A stretch of DNA of 64,000 bases from Halomonas piscis (GCF_031886125.1 NZ_CP119391.1:1736001-1800000); one strand, 5' to 3'. Positions 7,533-21,899 are shown, counted from the first letter of the stretch. Numbers and translations are program-made. The notes: a model not told the origin generated them from the sequence alone.

Positions 7533-10277
7533 GTGAGCACCAAGTTTCTGCATCATTTTCTACAGCCGGCATCGCTTGCCGTTATCGGCGCTTCGGAAAA
7601 GTTTGAATCCCTGGGCGGCCTGGTGCTGCGCAACGTTCAGGAAGGCGGCTTTCGGGGCAGGCTCTGGGCGGTCAATCGGCGGGGCTACGACGAAGTGTTC
7701 GGTGTCCCCTGCGTGGCGCGGGTGCGCGATCTGCCGGCCATTCCGGATATGGCGGTTATCTGTACCGCCATCGAAGGGGTGCCGGCGCTGATCGACGAGC
7801 TGGGAGAGCTGGGCGTCAGGGCGGCGCTGGTGCTCTCCGGCGGTGCCCATCTGGATCGCGACACTCACCGTCACGGTTCGATCAAGGCGCGCATGCTCAG
7901 GGCCGCCCGGGCGTCGGGCATTCGCCTGCTGGGACCGGAATGCATGGGCGTTATCGTTCCCGGCAAAAAGCTGAACGCTTCCTACGCGAGCCAGCCGGTC
8001 AAGGCAGGGCGAGTCGCCTATCTGGGACAGTCGGGCATGCTGGCCAACGCCATGATCGACTGGGCGGCCGGGCGCGACGTGGGGTTTTCCCACGTGATTA
8101 CCGTGGGCAACAGCGTCGACGTGCTGCTCCCCGACGTGCTGGACTACATCAACCAGTTTTCGCCGTCCCAGGCGATCCTGTTGCACCTTGAGCATATCCG
8201 CGATGCCCAGCACTTCATGACGGCGCTGCGGGATGCTTCGCGCAACCGTCTGGTAGTGGCCATCAAGAGCGGGCGCACCACGGCCTCGGAGCTGAATGAG
8301 CCGCTGGTCACGCCGGGCATCGCCCGGCGCGATACGATCTTCGACGCGGCTTTGTCCCGAGCCGGCGTGGTGCGGGTCGACGACTCCGACGAGCTGCTCG
8401 ATGCGCTGGAGACGCTTTCGCGCATGCGCCCGCTGAAAGGCGATCGGCTGGCGGTGGTATCCAACGGCCTGGGGCCGGCCATGCTGGCAATCGACAAGCT
8501 GATCAGCGCCGGGGGCAAGCTGGCCGTTTTCAGCGACGACACCCGACAGGCGCTGGAACAGCAGGGCCTGGATATCAGTAAGCCCGGGGAAAACCCGGTG
8601 GACCTCAGCGGCAACGCCACGCCGTCGCGCCTGGTCGAAGCGCTTGCCATCGTCAGCGCCGACCCGGGGGTGGATGCCGTGCTTCTGGTGCACGCCGCAA
8701 CCCGCCTGGCACCGTCCCGGGAAACGGCCGAAGCCCTGATTGACCAGCGCCCCAAGGTTCGGCGCAATCTGCTGACCAGCTGGATGGGCCTCAAGGAAGC
8801 CCAGGCCGCGCGTCTCGCCTGTAGCCAGGCCGGCATCCCTACCTATATTTCCCCGGAAAAGGCGGTCAAGGCCTTCATGCACATGGTGGACTACCAGCGC
8901 GTGCAGAAGCTGCTGCAGGAAACGCCGCCGAGCCTGCCGTTTACCACCAGCGCCACGATTCGCGCCCGCTGCCATGCGCTGATTCAGACGGCCCGGGACG
9001 AGGCTCGGCATACCCTGACCCACGGTGAAACGGCCCAGGTGCTGGAAGCCTACGGCATACCCACAGCACCCAGCCTGTATCTGCACACGGCACAAGAGGC
9101 GCAAGAAAAAGCCGACCGGATCAGCGGGCCCAAAGCGCTGAAGATCGTTCACGAGGGCAACTGCCGACCGTTTCGCTATCGCCGGCATCCGCACAAGATT
9201 TCCGCCGGGCTGCTGCAGGATCTGGAGACGCCGGAGCAGGTCGCCGACGGCATAACGCGCCTGGGCGACAAGGTGCGCGAGAAATTCCCCGACTACGCCA
9301 TTCGCGAGTACTGTCTGCAGCCCATGCAGCGGGGCAAGCATTCTACCCAGGTGTGTGCCGGCATTACCCGGGATCCTGTCTTCGGCCCGCTGATTGTCTT
9401 CGGCATCGGCGGGTACAAGGTCAACGTGTTGGCCGACCGACAGGTGGCGCTGCCGCCGCTGAACATGAGCCTGGCCGCCGATATGGTGGGGCGCACCCAT
9501 GTCGCCTCGCTGATACGCGAGCACTCGTCGCTGCCTTCGCGCGATATCCAGCGACTGTGCGAGCTGCTGGTCAAGCTTTCGCAGATGGCAACGGATCTGT
9601 TGGAGCTGCAGGGGCTCGAGCTTAACCCGCTGCTGCTCAACCGCGACGGCATGGTGGCGGTGGACTTTGCCATGGATCTGGGCAAGCCGGCGCGCTTTGC
9701 CATCATGCCGTACCCGGAAGAGCTCAGAGAGTGGACGACGCTGAAAAACGGCTGGCCGGTAGAAGTGCGCCCGGTTCGCGCCGAAGACGCGCCGCTGATC
9801 AGCGCCTTTCACCGCAAGCTCTCCGAGCAGAGCATCCGCTTTCGCTATTTCCACAACAAGGCGGATCTGTCCCAGCGGGACCTGTCGATCCTTTCCCACA
9901 TCAACTACGATCGCCAGATGGCCTTCATCGCCGAACACCGGCCGGAGGCGGGAGAGCGCCAGATGCTGGGCGTGGTGCGCGTGTGGAACGACCCCGACAA
10001 TCTGCGCACGGAGTTTTCCATCATCATTCGCGACGATCTCCAGGGGCTCGGCATCGGCAGCCTGCTGATGCACAAGATGATCAGCTACTGCCGCCACATC
10101 GGCATCATCGAGATGACCGGCACTATCATGATGAATAACCATCCCATGCGCGCGCTGATGAAGCACCTGGGGTTCCGGTGCCGCTATGACATGGAAGAGC
10201 AGGTGGTCGAGGCCACGCTGCGGCTCAACGAGCCGGAGAACGAGTGGCAGCGCCACCGGCTGGAAACCTCGAGCTGA
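7533..10277 (+). CDS. Pat/YfiQ-type protein lysine acetyltransferase (acyl-CoA synthetase-like + GNAT)
   Basis: 914 residues in the Pat order: an NDP-forming acyl-CoA synthetase-like CoA-binding and ligase region (residues about 5-470, LAVIGASEKFESLGG near the start, YLGQSGMLANAMIDWAAGRD), an ATP-grasp-like section (about 490-700) and a C-terminal GNAT domain (about 735-900) with the acetyl-CoA loop LQGLGIGSLL. E. coli PatZ and Salmonella Pat acetylate acetyl-CoA synthetase and other enzymes. I chose GTG 7533 because GGGGGGAG lies 8 bp upstream; the GTG at 7446 has no site. It is divergent from a deacetylase-family gene. Confidence 0.9.
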   Translation: MSTKFLHHFLQPASLAVIGASEKFESLGGLVLRNVQEGGFRGRLWAVNRRGYDEVFGVPCVARVRDLPAIPDMAVICTAIEGVPALIDELGELGVRAALVLSGGAHLDRDTHRHGSIKARMLRAARASGIRLLGPECMGVIVPGKKLNASYASQPVKAGRVAYLGQSGMLANAMIDWAAGRDVGFSHVITVGNSVDVLLPDVLDYINQFSPSQAILLHLEHIRDAQHFMTALRDASRNRLVVAIKSGRTTASELNEPLVTPGIARRDTIFDAALSRAGVVRVDDSDELLDALETLSRMRPLKGDRLAVVSNGLGPAMLAIDKLISAGGKLAVFSDDTRQALEQQGLDISKPGENPVDLSGNATPSRLVEALAIVSADPGVDAVLLVHAATRLAPSRETAEALIDQRPKVRRNLLTSWMGLKEAQAARLACSQAGIPTYISPEKAVKAFMHMVDYQRVQKLLQETPPSLPFTTSATIRARCHALIQTARDEARHTLTHGETAQVLEAYGIPTAPSLYLHTAQEAQEKADRISGPKALKIVHEGNCRPFRYRRHPHKISAGLLQDLETPEQVADGITRLGDKVREKFPDYAIREYCLQPMQRGKHSTQVCAGITRDPVFGPLIVFGIGGYKVNVLADRQVALPPLNMSLAADMVGRTHVASLIREHSSLPSRDIQRLCELLVKLSQMATDLLELQGLELNPLLLNRDGMVAVDFAMDLGKPARFAIMPYPEELREWTTLKNGWPVEVRPVRAEDAPLISAFHRKLSEQSIRFRYFHNKADLSQRDLSILSHINYDRQMAFIAEHRPEAGERQMLGVVRVWNDPDNLRTEFSIIIRDDLQGLGIGSLLMHKMISYCRHIGIIEMTGTIMMNNHPMRALMKHLGFRCRYDMEEQVVEATLRLNEPENEWQRHRLETSS

Positions 10278-10298
10278 CCACAGCCGGTGGCCGTTTTT

Positions 10299-10943
10299 TC
10301 AGGGCGCCAGGCGAAACCGCTGCCAGCTTTCGCTATCGCGGCGCTCGTAGCGGATACGGTCATGCAGCCGGCTGGGCTGGCCCTGCCAAAACTCGATCAT
10401 GTCGGGTACCACGCGGTAGCCGCCCCAGTGGATGGGCCGGGGGATTTCCTGATCGCTGTAGGCCCGCTCGAAACGCTGCTGACGCTCTTCGATCCAGTTG
10501 CGGTCGGGGATCACCACGCTCTGAGTGGCAATCCAGGTGCTCAGCTGGCTGCTACGCGGGCGGCCCTGGAAATAGGCGTCGGACTCGTCGCTGTCGACCT
10601 GCTCGACGCTGCCTTCAACGCGTACCTGGCGGGAAAGCGACGGCCACCAGAAGGTCAGCGCGGCGAAGGGCACGTTGCCAAGTTCGCTGCCCTTGTGGCT
10701 GTGATAGTTGGTATAGAAGACCATACCGTGAGCGTCGAAGCCCTTGAGCAGCACGATTCGTGCGTGGGGGCGCCCCTGATTGTCGGTAGTGGCCAGGGTC
10801 ATGACGTTGCCTTCATGCCCTTCCTTTTCCAGCGCGAGGGTCAGCCATTCGTCGAACAGTGCCAACGGCTCGTCGGGCGTTTGCGACTCGTCGAGACGAC
10901 CGCCTTCATAGTCACGCCTGATATCGGCTATGTCGCGTGTCAT
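10299..10943 (-). CDS. pdxH: Pyridoxamine 5'-phosphate oxidase
   Basis: A 214-residue FMN enzyme that oxidises pyridoxine/pyridoxamine 5'-phosphate to pyridoxal phosphate. Recognisable blocks are MTRDIADIRRDYEGG at the start, the FMN-binding stretches ARIVLLKGFD and SHKGSELGN, and the C-terminal ESWQRFRLAP, which matches the family's usual W-x-R-x-RLAP end. The ATG at 10943 follows GAGAGAAAA; the longer open frame upstream lacks homology. It is convergent with the acetyltransferase gene. Confidence 0.95.
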   Translation of the reverse strand: MTRDIADIRRDYEGGRLDESQTPDEPLALFDEWLTLALEKEGHEGNVMTLATTDNQGRPHARIVLLKGFDAHGMVFYTNYHSHKGSELGNVPFAALTFWWPSLSRQVRVEGSVEQVDSDESDAYFQGRPRSSQLSTWIATQSVVIPDRNWIEERQQRFERAYSDQEIPRPIHWGGYRVVPDMIEFWQGQPSRLHDRIRYERRDSESWQRFRLAP

Positions 10944-10995
10944 GGGTTTTCTCTCTTGAATGTAGGAGCCATGTTGGCTGCTATGGAAACAAAGC

Positions 10996-11346
10996 TCAAC
11001 CCACCCAGCTAAGCTGGACCATGAGCATATAGCTAGCGGTACCCAGCACAATCGAAAGCAGGGCGTTGCGCCGCCACAGGTGTAGCCCCGCCACCAGCAG
11101 CGAAGCCAGGACCAGCGGCAGGCCGTCATCCCCCATGTTGAGCTGCCAGTCGCCTGCCAGCGGGGTAAAGTCGCGCAGCGCATAGATCACCAGGATCAGC
11201 ATGACCGCCGGCGGCAGATAGCGCCCGAGGTGCAGAATCAAGGGGTGATCGGCCTGGCGAGACAGCGCCACGAAGGGCAGCAAGCGAGTGGCAAAGGTCG
11301 CCAGCGCGCAGACCACAATCAGTTGCCAAACCGGATCAAGAAGCAT
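10996..11346 (-). CDS. azlD: AzlD-family branched-chain amino acid exporter small subunit
   Basis: 116 residues with four hydrophobic segments. The family signature TFATRLLPFVAL is at residues 17-28, and RYLPPAVMLILVIYALRD follows. AzlD pairs with AzlC to export branched-chain amino acids. Its ATG overlaps the end of azlC by 11 bp, consistent with coupled translation. It ends about 50 bp upstream of pdxH. Confidence 0.87.
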   Translation of the reverse strand: MLLDPVWQLIVVCALATFATRLLPFVALSRQADHPLILHLGRYLPPAVMLILVIYALRDFTPLAGDWQLNMGDDGLPLVLASLLVAGLHLWRRNALLSIVLGTASYMLMVQLSWVG

Positions 11347-12025
11347 GATGACTCTCCCGGCGCCGATCATGACGGTAGTGCGCCAGCAGCAATAAACTGG
11401 CGCTGCCAATTGCGCCCAGCAGTAAATGCCGGTCCGGCAGCAGCAGTACGGCGCCAAGCCCGGTCACCAGCGCAATGAGAAAAGGCAGCGCCTGCTTGAG
11501 CCGCCGAGCCTGCTCAAGCGTCAGCACGATAAACAGGGCGGTCAGGGCAAACTCGATCCCCTGGCTATTGAACAGCTGCGCGCTACCCACGGCAACGCCG
11601 ATCAGGGTGCCGGTAAACCACCAGAGATGATTGAGCAGGCTGATGCGGAACCCCAGCGCGTGGGTATAGGCCTGCTGACTGGTCAACAGCGAATAGGTCT
11701 CATCGGTCAGGGCGAAAATCATGTAGGGCTTGCGCCAGCCGGCACCCTGAAAACGCTTCAGCAGCGACAGACCGTAAAACACGTGGCGCGAGTTGAGCAT
11801 CATGGTGGCCACGGCGACTTCGGTCAGCCCGGCCCCGGCGGCCAGCAGCGTGGTCGCGAGGAACTGGCCGGCGCCGGCATAGATGATGATCGACATCGCC
11901 GCTGCCGCGTACCAGGGAATGCCCACCTCGATTGCCACGATGCCGAACGCGGCTCCCAGCGGCAAATATCCGAACATGACCGGCAGCGTCTGCTTGCCGG
12001 CTTCGCGCCACGCTTGGCTGATCAC
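11336..12025 (-). CDS. azlC: AzlC-family branched-chain amino acid exporter large subunit
   Basis: 229 residues when read from the GTG at 12025, which has GGGAGG six bases upstream; an ATG at 12139 would add a non-homologous tail. Family markers are MFGYLPLGAAFGIVA, YAGAGQFLATTLLAAG and LNSRHVFYGLSLL. It is an inner-membrane protein with six or more helices and is predicted to form the AzlCD exporter with the overlapping downstream gene. Confidence 0.88.
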   Translation of the reverse strand: MISQAWREAGKQTLPVMFGYLPLGAAFGIVAIEVGIPWYAAAAMSIIIYAGAGQFLATTLLAAGAGLTEVAVATMMLNSRHVFYGLSLLKRFQGAGWRKPYMIFALTDETYSLLTSQQAYTHALGFRISLLNHLWWFTGTLIGVAVGSAQLFNSQGIEFALTALFIVLTLEQARRLKQALPFLIALVTGLGAVLLLPDRHLLLGAIGSASLLLLAHYRHDRRRESHHAS

Positions 12026-12216
12026 GTTTCTGCCTCCCTGGTAGCCCTGTGTTGTCCGACCCGTGTTGACCTGGCCTGTTGCCAATAACCCTATGCTCAG
12101 CCCGATCGGCTGCGGCACCGAGCCACGGTTTTTCACCATGCGTTATTCTATGAGAAAGCCTGAATAAATGCGAAACTGCTATATCCATATAGGCGGGTAT
12201 GAACGGGAGTGGAGCG

Positions 12217-12900
12217 ATGCAGCGTATTCGTGTCTGGGACCTTTATGTGCGGTTTTTTCACTGGGCGCTGGTAATGTCGGTGCTGGTATCATTTTACACC
12301 ATGAAAACCGCAGGCGAGCCGTTTCTGTTTCCCGCAGCGGTTCACGCCAAGGCCGGCTACGTGACGCTCGGGCTCCTAACCTTTCGCTGGCTGTGGGGTT
12401 TTTTCGGCAGCTTTTTTGCCCGCTTCACCACCTTTCTGCGCTCGCCGCGCATTTCGCTTGGCTACGCCTGGAGTCTGATAAAGCGACGCCCCAAACCCTA
12501 CGCCGGGCATAACCCCATAGGCGGCTGGATGGTGCTTGTCATGCTGCTTTCGCTGACGTTCCAGGGTGTAAGCGGGCTGTTTTTGAGCGACGACATTTTC
12601 TTTGAGGCGCCGCTCTACGGCGCGCTGGGGGCCGACACCAGCAAAACGCTGCTTACCCTGCATCGCTATAACAGCACGCTGCTGCTGATCCTGATCGGCC
12701 TTCACATTGGTGCCGTTATCTTTCATCGGCTGCTGGGTGAAAAGCTGGTGGGCGCCATGTTTACCGGCAACAAGCGCTTGCCCGGCCCGCCCATGGACGC
12801 CGACCCGAGCTCATCCCGGCTGGCGGCACGCCCGCTGTGGCTGGGCCTGCTGGCCATTGCCTGTGCCCTGGGCGTCAGTCTCACCTGGTGGTTCTGGTAG
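12217..12900 (+). CDS. Di-haem cytochrome b561-family membrane protein
   Basis: 227 residues with four to five membrane helices. Histidines sit in typical haem-ligand contexts: VRFFHWALV near the start, AVHAKAGYVTLG, and LHIGAVIFHRLLG near the end. The family covers Ni-Fe hydrogenase b-type subunits and soluble cytochrome electron partners. ATG 12217 follows GGGAG by 7 bp; ATG 12199 is possible. A cytochrome c' gene lies convergently downstream, and the two could exchange electrons, but that is only suggested by proximity. Confidence 0.83.
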   Translation: MQRIRVWDLYVRFFHWALVMSVLVSFYTMKTAGEPFLFPAAVHAKAGYVTLGLLTFRWLWGFFGSFFARFTTFLRSPRISLGYAWSLIKRRPKPYAGHNPIGGWMVLVMLLSLTFQGVSGLFLSDDIFFEAPLYGALGADTSKTLLTLHRYNSTLLLILIGLHIGAVIFHRLLGEKLVGAMFTGNKRLPGPPMDADPSSSRLAARPLWLGLLAIACALGVSLTWWFW

Positions 12901-12910
12901 CGTACGGATA

Positions 12911-12937
12911 CAAAAACGGGAAGCCGTGGCTTCCCGT
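12911..12937 (-). terminator. Rho-independent terminator for the cytochrome c' gene
   Basis: A perfect 10-bp inverted repeat, ACGGGAAGCC/GGCTTCCCGT (12916-12937), followed on the minus strand by five T. It lies between the convergent cytochrome genes. Confidence 0.8.
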
Positions 12938-12990
12938 CCGGATACGCAGCCTGTCCTCAGGCAGCCGGATCTTTCCGGCCCTTGCCCGTT

Positions 12991-13461
12991 TTACTCGGCG
13001 CGGTAGTCGTCGTGGCAGTTCTTGCAGGTCTTGCCCACCTTGGACAGCTGGGCACGCGAGCTTTGAAAGTCCTTGTCCTTGGCAACCGTGGCGAGTTTCT
13101 GCGACTCGTCGATCAGATCCTGCTGCTTTTGCTCAAAATCATCCGGGTTATCGGCAATCTTTGCCAGCGCATCAGTATCCACGCCGTGGCCGCCGTCCTC
13201 ATAGCTGCCGTCAACAAAGCCTTCCCAGGGCATGCTGGCGAGATTGGCGACGTTCTGTGCCCGACGCGCGAACTCGTCGCCGTCATACTCGATGTCGCCC
13301 TTGGCCATGTCGGCAATCGGGCCAAAATGCCAGCCCATGACCCCTAGCGCCGACTGGCGGTAATGAATGGCATCTTCGGGCTCAACGGCGCTGGCGGTGA
13401 CGCTCGTGGCCAGCAGGGCGGCACAGACTGCGGCACTCAGGCCGGTTTTCATGATACGCAT
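12991..13461 (-). CDS. Cytochrome c'
   Basis: A 156-residue periplasmic protein. It has a cleavable signal peptide (about residues 1-26, ending VTASAVEPED) and a four-helix cytochrome c' body beginning YRQSALGVMGWHFGPI. The single haem site CKNCH lies near the C-terminus (residues 146-150), the diagnostic place for this class. Cytochromes c' bind NO or CO or carry electrons in the periplasm. It is convergent with a cytochrome b561 gene. Confidence 0.92.
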   Translation of the reverse strand: MRIMKTGLSAAVCAALLATSVTASAVEPEDAIHYRQSALGVMGWHFGPIADMAKGDIEYDGDEFARRAQNVANLASMPWEGFVDGSYEDGGHGVDTDALAKIADNPDDFEQKQQDLIDESQKLATVAKDKDFQSSRAQLSKVGKTCKNCHDDYRAE

Positions 13462-13706
13462 CAGGCATCTCCCTTGTCGTCATTACGGCATCGTCATAAC
13501 GGCCGGACTGTCATTTTTACGCTAGCGTTTTACTCTAGCGTTGTGCCCAAGTGCTCCTGGCACATGGGGTTACGGCGGTAACACCCCATCATCTTAGCCT
13601 AATAAGCTTAGCACTTGAAGATCCGGCACTCCCCGGCCGCCGCGCTTCGCGCTTTGGGCAAGAGTTTTTGGGTCGCCCCAACTAGGGGATGGCTGACGAA
13701 TCCAGC
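13462..13706. other. Intergenic region without a recognised gene
   Basis: Contains the upstream region of the cytochrome c' gene and the downstream region of the DUF2069 gene. Several short inverted repeats are visible, such as GCGCTTCGCGC near 13644, but there is no clear terminator, RNA gene or coding frame. Confidence 0.4.
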
Positions 13707-14110
13707 TCAGCCGCCGGGACGCTCGCGCAGCAGCCGGCTGCGAAAACGCGCGTAGCCCATGCAGCCGGCAAACAGCGCCAGCGCCACTCCGGCCTCGAGT
13801 ACGCCGCGAAAGTGCTGCCCGGGTAGCGTGGCCACCATCACGCCCTGCATAAAATACAGCAGGCTGACAAACGCAAGCCAGGCGTGCCCGCGAGGGCGCC
13901 TGCCGAGAATCGAAGGCAAAAACAGCACCAGCGGCAGGACAAAGGCGACGATCGGGCGCCAGTTGAAGCCGGCGTCGCCCTGAATCATCAGACCGCGATA
14001 CACCATCAGCATCAGCAGCAGGGCAAAGCTTGCCACGACGAGATGACGTGAATGACGGGTGAGGGTAGCCAGGCCCCGCCGGCGTTCCAGCTCTTCCAGC
14101 CACTGACGCA

Positions 14111-14111
<1 letters not shown>
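13707..14111 (-). CDS. DUF2069 small membrane protein
   Basis: 134 residues with four predicted helices (LVVASFALLLMLMVYRG; PIVAFVLPLVLFLPSILG; WLAFVSLLYFMQGVMVA; GVALALFAGCMGYARFRSR). It matches the COG3308/DUF2069 family by layout and by position directly after wrbA, as in Pseudomonas. The function is unknown. The ATG at 14111 overlaps the wrbA stop by one base; a GTG at 14114 is also possible. Confidence 0.78.
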
Positions 14112-15309
<1,198 letters not shown>

Positions 15310-15333
15310 GTGTCGTCAGCCGGAGGGATTAAC

Positions 15334-15924
15334 ATGAACCAGTCACAGCGTGACCAGACGAAGTTTGCGGCGTTGGTTGGCGACGTAGCCCCGCTCAAGC
15401 GCGATAATCGCGCCGATCCGGGTAAAGTTCCGCCGGTCTCGGCCGATGCCGGGCAGGCTCGCCGCGCCGCCGCCGAAGAACATATCGGCGAGCGTAATTT
15501 TCTCTCGGACGATTTTGTCGACCTGCTGCCGCCCGCCGACCCCATGGCGTTTCGCCGCGACGGTATCCAGCGGGGCGTGGCCGACAAACTCAAGCACGGC
15601 GGCTACCCGGTGCAGGCCCAGCTGCATCTGCTGCGCCTGCCGCTGGGCGAGTGCCGGCAGCGGCTCTTTGCCTTCATGGAAGACGCCTGTCGCAACGATC
15701 TGCGCTCGGTGCTGATTGTGCACGGCCGCGGGCGCGAAATCGACAGCCCGGCCAACGTGTTGCGCTCGTATTTGGCCAAGTGGCTGACCCAGTTTGACCA
15801 GGTACAGGCCTACGTCTCGGCCCAGCAGGCCAGCGGCGGGTTGGGAGCGACCTGGGTCATGCTGCGTAAAAGCCAGCGCGCCAAGGCCAATAACCGCGAG
15901 CGCCAGCAAAAACGCCGCGGCTAG
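15334..15924 (+). CDS. Smr-domain protein (SmrA/YdaL type)
   Basis: 196 residues. The N-terminal half carries the conserved FRRDGIQRGVADKLKHGGY; the Smr domain follows (about 95-190) with LDLH-type LHLLRLPLGECRQRL and the core LIVHGRG. Smr domains are nucleic-acid nicking or RNase modules. ATG 15334 has GGAGG seven bases upstream. It overlaps the end of the convergent MATE gene by 4 bp. Confidence 0.86.
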   Translation: MNQSQRDQTKFAALVGDVAPLKRDNRADPGKVPPVSADAGQARRAAAEEHIGERNFLSDDFVDLLPPADPMAFRRDGIQRGVADKLKHGGYPVQAQLHLLRLPLGECRQRLFAFMEDACRNDLRSVLIVHGRGREIDSPANVLRSYLAKWLTQFDQVQAYVSAQQASGGLGATWVMLRKSQRAKANNRERQQKRRG

Positions 15925-17255
15925 GCAGGCTCAGCCTCCGGTATCGCCCAGCGGCGGCGCTGCCATATCCACAGAAACCCCAGCGAGTTGAGCACCCGAT
16001 AACCCAGCTGGGCCAGCCAGATCCCCAAAAGCCCGTAGCCGCCGGCAACGCCGACCCCCCAGGCCGCGGGCAAAAATACCAGCCACTGCATGGAAAGCGT
16101 CAGCGTCATCACCGTGCGCTGGGCGCCGGCGCCCATCAGCGCTTGGGCCAGCACCAGGGCGGCGGCGTCCAGCACGATCATCGCTCCGGTCAGGCGAAGC
16201 GGCAGCGCCCCCAGCTCGATCAGCGCGGCGTCGTGCAAAAACAGCCCGAGTATCGGCCGGGGAAAGGCCAGCATGGGCAGCGCCAGCGTCGCGAGCAACA
16301 GCCAGGCAAGCCCGAGGGCATCGAGCCCCCAGCGGTGAGCATCGCCGCGGGCATCGCGGCCCAGGGCGTCGCCTACCAGGCTCATGGCGGCCACGCCCAC
16401 GCCGACGCCGGGCAGCACCAGCAGCAGGGAAAGGTTGATCAGTATATGCCCCACGGCCACGCTCTGGGTGCCGACCCGGCCCAGCATCCAGAACAGCACG
16501 GCGTAGCCGGCGGCAAAGCACAGCTGCTGCAGCGAGTGCGGCCAGACCAGCGCCGCCAGGCGCAAAAAGCGACCTGGCGTCGGCAGGCAGGCGAGGAATC
16601 CGTGCGCCCGCGCGCCCCTGAAACTCACGCCCAGCCACAGACAAAGCCCCAGACACAGCGACAGCGCCGTACCCGCTCCGGCGCCTTCGGCGCCCATGGC
16701 CGGCAGGCCAGCCAGGCCAAAGATCAGCCCCAGACTTGCCAGTACGTTGAAGGCGTGAACGCAAAGAATAATGCGCAGGTACATGCCGGTTTGCTGGCGG
16801 CCGTTCCAGTAGCCGCGCAGGCACAGGGTCATGGCTACCGCCAGCAGCGCCGCGACGCGCCAGCGAAAGTAGCTCACGCCCGCTGCCTGCACCTCGGGCG
16901 CCGGTGTCATCAATCCGATCAGCGCAGGCGCCAGCCACCAGGCCGCAAGGCTTAGCGGCGCGGCCATGAGTATCGCCAGCAGCAGCCCGCCGTTCAGCGG
17001 CCCGGCCGGGGCGGCGGCGTCTTCGCCCAGCCGCCGGGCGGTTTGCGACTGCACCGCCGAAGAAAGCCCGAAGACCAGGGCCGTCATCATGAACATGGCA
17101 TAGCCGCCGACGCCGACGCCGGCCAGCGCCACCTCGCCGAGCGATCCCACCATGGCCGCGTCGATCAGGTTGAGCACGCTCTGGGAGAGCATGCCCAGCA
17201 TGACCGGAAGCGCCAGGCGCATGACCCGGCGCCGGCGCGGGGGCAGCAGCGTCAC
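15921..17255 (-). CDS. MATE family efflux transporter
   Basis: 444 residues with twelve hydrophobic segments, opening LALPVMLGMLSQSVLNLIDAA, the usual MATE start, and the repeated second half beginning WPHSLQQLCFAAGYAVLF. It is expected to expel cationic compounds in exchange for Na+ or H+ at the inner membrane. It starts 4 bp after the metH stop on the same strand and may be co-transcribed. Confidence 0.9.
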   Translation of the reverse strand: MTLLPPRRRRVMRLALPVMLGMLSQSVLNLIDAAMVGSLGEVALAGVGVGGYAMFMMTALVFGLSSAVQSQTARRLGEDAAAPAGPLNGGLLLAILMAAPLSLAAWWLAPALIGLMTPAPEVQAAGVSYFRWRVAALLAVAMTLCLRGYWNGRQQTGMYLRIILCVHAFNVLASLGLIFGLAGLPAMGAEGAGAGTALSLCLGLCLWLGVSFRGARAHGFLACLPTPGRFLRLAALVWPHSLQQLCFAAGYAVLFWMLGRVGTQSVAVGHILINLSLLLVLPGVGVGVAAMSLVGDALGRDARGDAHRWGLDALGLAWLLLATLALPMLAFPRPILGLFLHDAALIELGALPLRLTGAMIVLDAAALVLAQALMGAGAQRTVMTLTLSMQWLVFLPAAWGVGVAGGYGLLGIWLAQLGYRVLNSLGFLWIWQRRRWAIPEAEPA

Positions 17256-17258
17256 CGC

Positions 17259-20957
<3,699 letters not shown>

Positions 20958-21196
20958 AGCGAGGGGGAGCCTCCAGCGTCACCGTCAGGAAAAATTAAGT
21001 TGTCTTGTTGCGCCATCGGCAGGTGAGCGGGCACGACGGGCGGGCGCGTATCATACCAAAGTCACCGCTTGCGCGCAGCGAGGCGCCAAAGCCGAGTAAA
21101 ACACTCAGGATTGTATCGACGCTCGGTTTTGCTTACCATTGGGGCGTATATTGTTCGCCGTGCGCAGCCCGGCTGCCACCGTAGGAGACAAGTTCC

Positions 21197-21841
21197 ATGA
21201 CCACGACCGCTGAAGTACAAGATTCGCAAACTCGGCAGGACGTCGCTGAAGAAACCAGGCAGGGCATCGAGATTACGCCGAGCGCCCAGGATTATCTCGC
21301 CGAGCTTTTGGAAAAGCAGAATGTCGAAGGCATTGCCGTGCGTATCTTCATTACCCAGCCCGGCACGCCCTACGCCGAAACCTGTTTGGCCTACTGCCGC
21401 CCGGGCGAGGAAGAACCTGACGACGTGGCGCTCGATCTGGAAAAGCTCCGCGTGTTTCTGGAAAAGAACAGCGTCAACTTTCTGGAAGAGGCGGTGGTCG
21501 ACTTCAACGCCGATCGCATGGGCGGCCAGCTGACCATCAAGGCGCCCAACGCCAAGATGCCCAAGGTCAACGCCGACAGCCCCCTGGAAGACCGCGTCAA
21601 CTACGTGCTCTACAGCGAGATCAATCCGGGGCTTGCCGCCCACGGCGGCGAGGTTCGGCTGGTTGAGCTGACCGACGACAACGTGGCCGTGCTTTCCTTT
21701 GGCGGCGGCTGCCAGGGCTGCGCGGCCGTGGACATCACGCTCAAGCACGGCGTCGAGCGCACGCTGCTCGAGCGCATTCCCGAAATGGGCGGTATCCGCG
21801 ACGTCACCGACCACTCCGATACCACCAACGCTTACTACTAG
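21197..21841 (+). CDS. nfuA: Fe-S biogenesis protein NfuA
   Basis: 214 residues: an N-terminal degenerate A-type carrier domain (about 20-120) and a C-terminal Nfu domain with the cluster-binding pair in [19 protein letters not shown] (about residues 172 and 175). It carries 4Fe-4S clusters to targets under stress. The N-terminus is longer than in E. coli by roughly 20 residues. A terminator follows. Confidence 0.95.
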   Translation: MTTTAEVQDSQTRQDVAEETRQGIEITPSAQDYLAELLEKQNVEGIAVRIFITQPGTPYAETCLAYCRPGEEEPDDVALDLEKLRVFLEKNSVNFLEEAVVDFNADRMGGQLTIKAPNAKMPKVNADSPLEDRVNYVLYSEINPGLAAHGGEVRLVELTDDNVAVLSFGGGCQGCAAVDITLKHGVERTLLERIPEMGGIRDVTDHSDTTNAYY

Positions 21842-21864
21842 AACATCTTCGCCGCTTACCCAAG

Positions 21865-21899
21865 ATGGCCCTGATAGCTTGCTGTCAGGGCCATTTTAT
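21865..21899 (+). terminator. Rho-independent terminator after nfuA
   Basis: Perfect 10-bp stem ATGGCCCTGA/TCAGGGCCAT with a 10-nt loop, followed by TTTATT. Confidence 0.88.

Noticed and set aside
7560..10256. Open frame of 898 codons opposite the acetyltransferase
   Set aside because: Antisense shadow produced by high GC; no motifs, and the plus-strand gene is clearly real.
10276..10300. Terminator between the acetyltransferase and pdxH
   Set aside because: Only a 4-bp stem (CCAC/GTGG) precedes the T run, too weak to call.
20958..21196. Cobalamin riboswitch upstream of metH
   Set aside because: I could not find the conserved B12-box pattern in the 239-bp gap, and no strong hairpin set is visible.
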